DNA of 60,000 nt, from NCBI RefSeq assembly GCF_001039355.2, contig NW_019775957.1:179200-239199 (forward strand), in the 5' to 3' direction. The first letter of the stretch is position 1. The number at the start of each line of letters is the position of its first letter. The notes under the pieces are model-generated. The model did not search any database. It was not told where the DNA came from and worked only from the letters and a program-made list of their open reading frames with translations. A program made the translations under genes and the position numbers. Shown here in pieces: positions 51,401 through 60,000 of this stretch. The DNA comes from Lingula anatina. Lineage: Eukaryota > Brachiopoda > Lingulata > Lingulida > Lingulidae.

Positions 51401-54400
51401 TCATGATAATGCTGTACTCATTACAAGGTAAATGGAATCCAGTCTATCCATTCTAACTGCCCCACATACCGGTATATTGTAGTTCCCATCAGGTCAGTCA
51501 TAATGTGAAATTAATAATTATGTGTACTGTATTAAAAAAACAATAAAATAAAATGAGAGTTGAAAAATTAAAAACTACCTGCTGTACATGGCATTTGCTG
51601 TATTAATTAGTTCAGGAAAAATACAGTTTACCCCAGAAGAATCTGTTAAGTAAGTTTTCCGTGGGAAACCCTGAGTCACAGGGCACCTTCATAATCTATT
51701 TAGCTTTGGAATTTCATCCAACACTCACTGTATAAATTTTATGTCTAAAGAAATCAGACTTATTACACCTTGGGGGTTGCAATCAGGTGTCTCTTTCCTG
51801 AAAATGGGCCAATTTTATAACGCAATGAAAACATGTCTTGAATACAGTACACTTTTTGATAACAATTTTCTATAAATTTTCCACTGACAGAAATCGAATA
51901 CATATATGTATAAGAAACATAATCAGTAGTAGTTTCTAAATTGTCTGCCATAGATTAAGAAATCCATAAATCTTACCACTTGCTGTGTCACTATTACATT
52001 GTTATAGTTAGGGAATAGGTATTTTCTCCATTACCTAGCAGACTTTATGGTCTGTTAGGCCAGTCACAACAAGAGGCAGAGAATTCAATTGTTCAGTACT
52101 AAGTTGACTCAGTGCTATCTCATAAGCTAAGGGATTAATTTCTGATATCAAAATGTGATGACAAGCCCCATAATGTTGAACAGCTTCTATACTGACATGT
52201 TAATTACAGCAGTTGAATGATGGCAATTGCAGTTTAAGTGAGTGCAGTGGATGGCAGAAGTGTTTAAGGGGTTAGGAAAGGTTGAAACTAAACACTTCTT
52301 GACAGCTTAGCCATTACTTCTTGCATTCTTTTTCTCAGAGGCTGCTGATTTGAAGGGAAACTAAAACTGGGAGATATGCTGATTTTCATATACCAGTATA
52401 TTAATATTTTTTACGTAACAGACTGGAAATTTGAACCTATGAAAAATAACCCTTTTGAAACTCTTGACAAAGTCAGGGAAGATAAATGAATACTACTTGT
52501 CAGTTAATTTGTTGCTTCTTACATTTCATTTTAAAATGCTGTAATGTTTGATAAGTAGGAGATATTTATATATATAACTTTTTTTTACAGATTTGACATC
52601 TGTACATATAAAAACCAGCCCTGTGGTACGTTAGGTGAGTGATATCCTCTTTTGACTCATGACTACATGATTTCCATTGACCAAAGGTAGCCTGTGCTTC
52701 ATCAAAAACAATTGGTTACACAGGCAAATTGAAGGTTAAGCATTGCCAAATGCCTGCTGTTTAGATAAATATACAATTTTTTTTCATCTCTTAACCTCAG
52801 ACCAATCTCTGGTTATTTTTTGTTTATTCTATTGCACACGGACCACCAAAGTTACATCTGTGGCGAGTTAGTCCCTGGGAGACAGTGTTAATATGAATAC
52901 TAACTGTTCCTCTCTGTCAGTTTTATAGTGTTAGGGAGAAAAAATAAGTACTTTACAACAGGGACAGGTGAAGAAAAGTTGCATTTACAAGATAATAATA
53001 TAGCCAATGACAACAAAATTCCTAACAGCAAAATTTCTCATACATTTCAATTAACTCCCTTCATACTCCAATTAACTCCCTCAAGTATTTAAAAAGCATT
53101 TCCCTTCATTGCATATATTCTGATTTTTTAAATGTTATGGGAACTGTTTATTCACCACTTTCAAGCATTAGAAGAAACATGACGGCATATAGCACTTGAT
53201 GGCAAAGCCACCTGCTGCAACTTACTATAGAAAGAAGTAGAAATTCCAAATAAGCCCTCTACTGTCATGTTAAGTGTAGTATCATGTAGCTGATAACCTA
53301 AAGCTGTTTTGTTCTTCGTATATCCAACAATTTAGTTAAAGGAGGATTTAGCTGCAAAAATATTTTGAAGAGGTGTTAGTAGTGATTTGAAAGGGCACTA
53401 AAATAAATACCTTGGATTTCTAAATGGTTCTTTAATTTTGATAAGTTAAACATGTTGGTAAGACTGAGTGAAGTTTACTTGCCATTTGTTACATTTTTCG
53501 TTCATTCCAATAATCCATTCCTGTGTGTGCATACAGCTCACTGAGTTTGTACACAGTACAGTTCAAAAATAAATTCAGGAATTTCTTTTGATCTTTTAAA
53601 AAACTATCCTTCTTTTTTAAATTTAAAACTCAGCAATTTTAGCATGTAATGTTTTTTTATAGGGACTGAGAAGAAGTGCAAACCAAAAAAGTTAGAATCC
53701 AAATTTAGTGTGTATCATAATATAATATTTAAGGTGTGAGAACTTGGCAAAATATTAAAGCTAACTAGAGGATCAGAGAGGCGATACCGCCTCCGAATAT
53801 TGTACCACCAGCTGGAGCAAGCGCATTCGTATAGACCCCCACATACACAAAATAAGGGGTGCAGCCACCNCTTTCATGCACACACATACACACACGTGCA
53901 AGGGCAAAGAAGACAACACTCTCATATTTTCTTTAATTTCAGCCCAATCTTGAGATCAACCACCATGCAGACAAATCTTTGGACAGTTTCTGTAAATGGC
54001 AAAAGGCCATTAATCCAAAGTCTCATGAGCAGGGGATAGCACATCATGATAATGCTGTACTCATTACAAGGTAAATGGAATCCAGTCTATCCATTCTAAC
54101 TGCCCCACATACTGTGAAATTAATAATTATGTGTACTGTATTAAAAAAACAATAAAATAAAATGAGAGTTGAGAAATTAAAAACAACCTGCTGTACATGG
54201 CATTTGCTGTATTAATTAGTTAAGGAAAAATACAGTTTACCCCAGAAGAATCTGTTAAGTAAGTTTTCCGTGGGAAACCCTGAGTCACAGGGCACCTTCA
54301 TAATCTATTTAGCTTTGGAATTTCATCCAACACTCACTGTATAAATTTTATGTCTAAAGAAATCAGACTTATTACACCTTGGGGGTTGCAATCAGGTGTC

Positions 54401-57400
54401 TCTTTCCTGAAAATGGGCCAATTTTATAACGCAATGAAAACATGTCTTGAATACAGTACACTTTTTGATAACAATTTTCTATAAATTTTCCACTGACAGA
54501 AATCGAATACATATATGTATAAGAAACATAATCAGTAGTAGTTTCTAAATTGTCTGCCATAGATTAAGAAATCCATAAATCTTACCACTTGCTGTGTCAC
54601 TATTACATTGTTATAGTTAGGGAATAGGTATTTTCTCCATTACCTAGCAGACTTTATGGTCTGTTAGGCCAGTCACAACAAGAGGCAGAGAATTCAATTG
54701 TTCAGTACTAAGTTGACTCAGTGCTATCTCATAAGCTAAGGGATTAATTTCTGATATCAAAATGTGATGACAAGCCCCATAATGTTGAACAGCTTCTACA
54801 CTGACATGTTAATTACAGCAGTTGAATGATGGCAATTGCAGTTTAAGTGAGTGCAGTGGATGGCAGAAGTGTTTAAGGGGTTAGGAAAGGTTGAAACTAA
54901 ACACTTCTTGACAGCTTAGCCATTACTTCTTGCATTCTTTTTCTCAGAGGCTGCTGATTTGAAGGGAAACTAAAACTGGGAGATATGCTGATTTTCATAT
55001 ACCAGTATATTAATATTTTTTACGTAACAGACTGGAAATTTGAACCTATGAAAAATAACCCTTTTGAAATTCTTTACAAAGTCAGGGAAGATGAATGAAT
55101 ACTACTTGTCAGTTAATTTGTTGCTTCTTACATTTCATTTTAAATTCTATAATGTTTGATAAGTAGGAGATATTTATATATATAACTTTTTTTACAGATT
55201 TGACATCTGTACATATAAAAACCAGCCCTGTGGTACATTAGGTGAGTGATATCCTCTTTTGACTCATGACTACATGATTTCCATTGACCAAAGGTAGCCT
55301 GTGCTTCATCAAAAACAATTGGTTACACAGGCAAATTGAAGGTTAAGCATTGCCAAATGCCTGCTGTTTAGATAAATATACAAATTTTTTTCATCTCTTA
55401 ACCTCAGACCAATCTCTGGTTATTTTTTGTTTATTCTATTGCACACGGACCACCAAAGTTACATCTGTGGCGAGTTAGTCCCTGGGAGACAGTGTTAATA
55501 TGAATACTAACTGTTCCTCTCTGTCAGTTTTATAGTGTTAGGGAGAAAAAATAAGTACTTTACAACAGGGACAGGTGAAGAAAAGTTGCATTTACAAGAT
55601 AATAATATAGCCAATGACAACAAAATTACTAACAGCAAAATTTCAATTAACTCCCTTCATACTCCAATTAACTCCCTCAAGTATTTAAAAAGCATTTCCC
55701 TTCATTGCATATATTCTGATTTTTTAAATGTTATGGGAACTGTTTATTCACCACTTTCAAGCATTAGAAGAAACATGACGGCATATAGTACTTGATGGCA
55801 AAGCCACCTGCTGCAACTTACTATAGAAAGAAGTAGAAATTCCAAATAAGCCCTCTACTGTCATGTTAAGTGTAGTATCATGTAGCTGATAACCTAAAGC
55901 TGTTTTGTTCTTCGTATATCCAACAATTTAGTTAAAGGAGGATTTAGCTGCAAAAATAATTTGAAGAGGTGTTAGTAGTGATTTGAAAGGGCACTAAAAT
56001 AAATACCTTGGATTTCTAAATGGTTCTTTAATTTTGATAAGTTAAACATGTTGGTAAGACTGAGTGAAGTTTACTTGCCATTTGTTACATTTTTCGTTCA
56101 TTCCAATAATCCATTCCTGTGTGTGCATACAGCTCACTGAGTTTGTACACAGTACAGTTCAAAAATAAATTCAGGAATTTCTTTTGATCTTTTAAAAAAC
56201 TATCCTTCTTTTTTAAATTTAAAACTCAGCAATTTTAGCATGTAATGTTTTTTTTATAGGGACTGAGAAGAAGTACAAACCAAAAAAGTTAGAATCCAAA
56301 TTTAGTGTGTATCATTAAATATAATATTTAAGGTGTGAGAACTTGGCAAAATATTAAAGCTAATAAATATAGCTATAATGTCTGTCTGCATGTCGTGTCC
56401 TTCTGTCCATCTATATATCTGTCTATCTGCTTTCAACATTGATAAATAAATAAATAAATAAATATTTATTTATTTACCACCCTTTCTATTTTTAGCATAA
56501 AAGACATGACCTTGTATAGCAAAAATTATTTTTTATTCTGGGAGTGTCATCAATTACCCCTTAATCACCAAGGTGTATCCTATTTAAATTGTTGAGAAAA
56601 ATATCTGAAAATCAAGTTCTGAATTTCTTTTAAACTATTATCATTTAAATTCACCAGTCTCCATGTACATTACAAAAGAGACTCAAAAATTGGAAATTTA
56701 TAACTCAGGTTTCATCATCATTCTTTTTATTGCAGGATTAGCCCCTGTTGCTGGCATGTGTGAACTGGACAGAAGTTGCAGTATTAATGAAGACATAGGA
56801 CTTGCATCTGCTTTTACAATAGCCCATGAAATGGGACACAAGTAATTCAGTCATTGACCATTGGTTACTTTAAATGTAGATTTATATAGTATATCCTTAA
56901 AATGCCACCTAAAATAGTAATACATATTATAACATGACTTAAATTTAATATAGTTTACTTTTCCTTTCTTCTCCTTCTTCCATAGTTACATTCCATTTCA
57001 ACATAAATTTCTAGTTTTGGTATGCAACATGATGGTGCTGGTAACCCGTGTGGCACAAAGGGGCATGAACCAGCCAAGATTATGGCTGCACAACTTACAC
57101 GAGAGGTGGACCCTTTCTCCTGGTCAAGCTGTAGCAGAAAATATATCACAGGATTCCTTGAGTAAGTTCAAAAATTCTTTGATTGGTATGATGATTTATA
57201 TGTGATAATAATATGATTTAAATGATATGATACTAATGCAATAATTGCAGTCATTTGGGATATGAGCCATAAATAGAGAACATTTCACACTGTAATTTAT
57301 TATGTACTAGGATCAAATTGAACATAAATAAATACATAAATCTGGTTGATTATTTTTCTTGATTAAAATGCTTTACCTATTCTCTCACCTCCACTGCCCC

Positions 57401-59074
57401 TTTCACATAGTTCAGGTCGAGGAGCATGCCTGGAAAATGTACCAAAGGAACGTGATTTTGTGTTTCCAACAGAGCTCCCAGGTCAGAAAGTAGATGCAGA
57501 TGAGCAGTGCAAACTACAGTATGGACCTAAGTCTAGACAGTGCAAAGTCGGGGTAATGATTCTTTAAATCAGAGGCAATGCCTTATGTAGTACATCACAA
57601 CTTAATGATTAACAGCAAAATACTGATTGCCAGCTTCATATATTTTGGGGATATTCAACACATTTTCCAATAGGATTTGCAGGGTTTTCTGGTAATCATT
57701 CACATGATACACAATGGGTCTAAAACCTTGGAAAATAAAAATGTTGATATTTTTAACATATTTGCAAACCTAATATTTATGTAACCATGTAATTTTTCTG
57801 ACTTTTTCATTGATTGGATGATTGCACCCTTTGCTTTCTCCCTAGGAAGTGTGTAGAGAACTATGGTGCACCAACCAGAATGAGCGCTGTGTCACGAATA
57901 GCATACCAGCTGTGGAGGGTACTGCCTGTGTCACGTGGCGGGTAAAGAAAGGGGTGAGAATTCTTCATTAACTGATTATTTATTAAACTTGGTTTAAAAT
58001 AATTTACCATATCTTACAGTAGCGAATGTAGGGTTTGCTTTCACAGACGTTAATGGACAGAAAACAATTTTTGTATATGGGAGCCAACTTGAGTTCATAG
58101 TACCACAGATTGCTTCATGAGAAACGCTTCTGTCATGATTTGATAAATTTAATAAATACTGGATAAAAATAACCCATCAAAACATACTAATATGGTCCTA
58201 ATAGAATATTTTGTATTATATCCTCAGTGGTGTTACCAGGGGCGGTGTGTGGTTCAGGGCTCTATGCCAGAGGCTGTATCTGGGGGCTGGGGGACTTGGT
58301 CAGAGTGGGGGTCCTGTTCACGTACATGTGGAGGAGGAGTAGAGTCTAGTAACAGACACTGTGATAACCCAAGGTGAGGCTTGTGCCTTCATCTAGGCCT
58401 GCTTCAGTTATCTTTCAAATCCTTTTTAAATTTATTGTTCTTTTGTCAATTTTCCTTTAACAACACATTTTTTTAGACTTTATAATTATTATATGATACA
58501 AATAAAAATCATTCAAATAACCTACAAGACTAAGTCTTGTCAGCTCTTTCAAATAAAATGTAAGAACCATTAGAAAAAAGAAATTGATTATACAGATCAA
58601 ATGATGACATGGTAAAGTAATGTTTTCTGCAAAGTATTTCACAATTTGATACTTTTTTCTCATGGACCCAGTCCTACTCATGGTGGCAAATACTGCATTG
58701 GGGAGAGAACAAGGTATAGATCGTGCAATATTCATGTAAGTAAAAAGAAAACATGAATGCAGCTATATATCATGGTGGATGTTAGATATTAAAGTTAAAT
58801 GTTACAAAGTTTGATTTTGTAATTGTGCAGTGGTTCAACCAAAAACTAAATTTGTACTATTAGTGTAGAGTTGTGAATAGGAAGTATATAGACCATTGTA
58901 AACAGTATGTAGAAGATTTCTTTGATTGAATTTTTTTTTTAATTTATGGCACATTATATTTGTTTTTCCAGGATTGTCCTATCAACTCCACTGTATTCCG
59001 GGCTGTTCAGTGTACTAGTTTTAATGATGTACCTTTTCGAGGGGAAAAATATAAATGGAAACCTTATACTGGAG
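42438..59074 (+). CDS. ADAMTS6/10-type secreted metalloprotease (N-terminal part, continues off window)
   Basis: Exons: 42401-42525 (ATG 42438), 43100-43494, 46434-46596, 47879-48138, 50283-50366, 51300-51427, 52591-52634, 56736-56841, 57015-57161, 57411-57552, 57846-57953, 58228-58373, 58672-58735 and 58972-59074; about 659 residues so far. Order: signal peptide ([17 protein letters not shown]), prodomain with a His-rich stretch (217-254) and furin site RRRR|S (262-266), then the reprolysin domain with zinc site HEMGHNFGMQHD (418-429). The zinc motif is split by an intron inside the Asn codon. The disintegrin-like part ([12 protein letters not shown]) and TSP1 repeat ([17 protein letters not shown]) follow, with the spacer start ([16 protein letters not shown]) last. 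Wording in [17 protein letters not shown] and WKPYTGG matches ADAMTS6/ADAMTS10, which act on fibrillin-rich extracellular matrix. The cysteine-rich and later TSP1 parts lie beyond 60000. Exons 6-7 are duplicated in the sequence. Confidence 0.93.
50417..50505. repeat. Pair of short palindromes in ADAMTS intron 5
   Basis: CAGGGAATTAT and its inverted repeat flank the 5-nt loop CCGAT (50417-50443). The same hairpin with slightly shorter arms recurs 65 bp later (50485-50505), with 'atagagca' shared beside each copy. A CA/CAGA-rich microsatellite precedes it. Confidence 0.7.
51228..53764. repeat. Duplicated block, copy A (holds ADAMTS exons 6 and 7)
   Basis: A 2.5-kb stretch from intron 5 to intron 7 that recurs at 53871-56362 with scattered substitutions and small indels. 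Exons are 51300-51427 and 52591-52634. Copy A ends at a Helitron 3' terminus (53765) and a single unresolved base. Confidence 0.95.
53765..53869 (-). mobile_element. Truncated Helitron-type 3' end at an assembly gap
   Basis: 105 bp nearly identical to the left end of the element at 15352: CTAG, spacer, the GAGGCG/CGCCTC hairpin and GTACCACCAGCTGG. It starts directly after host A and is cut by the N at 53870. The matching position in copy B (near 56362) reads as an intact A|T site without the element. Confidence 0.85.
53870..53870. other. Unresolved base (assembly join)
   Basis: The only N in the window. It separates a truncated Helitron end from the first base of copy B of the duplicated block, so it probably marks a gap of unknown length. 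Confidence 0.9.
53871..56362. repeat. Duplicated block, copy B (second copies of ADAMTS exons 6 and 7)
   Basis: Exon copies lie at 53943-54070 and 55198-55241 with intact splice sites. The only coding change I noted is a silent ACG to ACA in the second exon. Intron differences include a deletion of about 29 bp after the first exon and several 1-13 bp indels. The two exons sum to 172 nt, so using both copies would shift the frame. The levels and types of difference look allelic. Confidence 0.9.
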
Positions 59075-59884
59075 GTAAAATCAGCTAAAAGCTATAAATC
59101 CAATTTAAATAAGGGTCTACTCTGTGTAACGAAGGTTCTTAATGAAAAAAGTCCACCATTTTGAAAAAAGTGGAAAATTGCTCTAAAATCAGCAAAGTTT
59201 TTTTACCTCTCAAATCTGTCTGGGGTTCACTATGATGAAGGTCTGCTATTTTGAAGGCATAAAATTGGGTTTTCTGAAGGGTATCATATGATGAAGATTT
59301 GGTATTCCAAAAAAGTATTAAGACACACTCCTTCATTCTAATAACTAGGTCAATTTACCAAATTAAAAAATTGACCCATGACATGATGTTACTTGTGCCC
59401 AATAAGGCTGAACTTATCCATGTAGGGGAAAATGGATTGATTGACAACTCTGTTGAAATTCAAAATTCGGGTCCCATATTAACTTTCGTGTGTCCCTGGT
59501 TTTGGCACATGCTCAGTGCTTCAATTTGTGCTTCCTTTTCATCAAGGTCTCTCATCACTTGCCTTGTGGAAAATGGTGAAATTTGCAACACGGAGCATTG
59601 GTGCAACTAAGTGCCAGGAAATGAGTTTTATTATAGGTAACACCTACAGTGCATTCCTAGGTAGTTAAGTTTTGCTTCCACATTTAAAGATGGTGGCGTT
59701 TAGCCCCAGTTAAAAAAAATTTGAGTAGCATTTCCTACAGTTGCTAATGCTAATTTTCAGCCCTGTGTTATGTAATTTGCTAATTTCACGATCAATTTAA
59801 TATTACATATAATAAAGTTATTTTTTTTAAGTCATTCTATCTTTGCCCTCTGTCAGACTGCATGTGTATCTTCCTCATAGCACA
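59075..59884. other. ADAMTS intron sequence
   Basis: No further ADAMTS exon is recognised: the expected cysteine-rich continuation after WKPYTGG does not appear before 60000. The left part carries the inverted partner of the 16-bp repeat. Confidence 0.5.
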
Positions 59885-60000
59885 CCTTTGTCATAACGAA
59901 CCTTTGTCAAAGTGGACCTTTATCATAGTGAACCTTAATTATAGTGGACATTGCAGTTGGTCATAGTGGACCTTCGTCACAGCGAATCTTTGTCATAAAG
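59885..60000. repeat. 16-bp degenerate tandem repeat at the right edge
   Basis: Units such as CCTTTGTCATAACGAA, CCTTTGTCAAAGTGGA and CCTTTATCATAGTGAA repeat every 16 bp, with one longer unit, and run into the window end. Inverted matches (TTCACTATGATGAAGG and GTAACGAAGGTTC) lie at about 59110-59245. This suggests a larger inverted-repeat element in the ADAMTS intron. Confidence 0.7.

Noticed and set aside
51763-54560. Two identical 62-codon minus-strand frames (51763-51951 and 54372-54560)
   Set aside because: They are the same intron sequence in the two copies of the duplicated block; identity reflects the duplication, not coding constraint.

Overview
This is a gene-rich but AT-rich stretch of an animal nuclear genome. 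Genes are split into many short GT-AG exons, with small mobile elements in the introns. A selenoprotein P with dozens of in-frame UGA codons, together with a tandem-repeat Helitron-type element resembling the 'pearl' family of bivalves, points to a lophotrochozoan, most likely a bivalve mollusc. The species cannot be named from the sequence. All gene models were spliced by hand, and their intron phases close exactly.

Layout, left to right. (1) 1-2.1 kb: a possible first exon and CCAAT promoter of a minus-strand gene that leaves the window, and an orphan last exon at 2.0-2.1 kb. (2) 4.2-8.3 kb, minus: YIPF3, a Golgi five-span membrane protein, 11 exons, 365 aa. (3) 9.96-14.46 kb, plus: selenoprotein P (SELENOP). 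It has a thioredoxin-like head with a U-x-x-C motif, then one 525-codon exon carrying 57 further UGA codons and no UAA or UAG, then two SECIS-like hairpins and a polyA signal. (4) 14.96-18.54 kb, minus: a Cys-type GPX7/GPX8-like ER peroxidase whose intron holds a 1.7-kb element with 146-bp tandem repeats. (5) 18.5-23.2 kb, plus: CDC20, head-to-head with the peroxidase across a CCAAT-box promoter. (6) 24.5-35.6 kb, minus: TRAPPC5, seven small exons over 11 kb, with a long-inverted-repeat element and a MITE in its introns. (7) 36-42.4 kb: no confident coding exon; microsatellites, then a CpG-richer stretch that probably holds the promoter and 5' UTR of the next gene. (8) 42.4-59.1 kb, plus, continuing off the window: an ADAMTS6/ADAMTS10-type secreted metalloprotease.

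The ADAMTS gene contains a 2.5-kb block present twice (51.2-53.8 and 53.9-56.4 kb), joined by a Helitron end and one unresolved base. Using both copies would break the reading frame. The simplest reading is two haplotypes placed in series by the assembler, one with and one without a Helitron insertion.

Functional links. SELENOP and the ER peroxidase are adjacent and converge, and both belong to thiol/selenol redox biology of the secretory pathway. YIPF3 and TRAPPC5 act in Golgi structure and vesicle traffic, and CDC20 in mitotic control. The standout observation is SELENOP: 58 UGA codons by hand count, arranged in a 34-codon tandem repeat that shows exchange between UGA, TGG and TGC.
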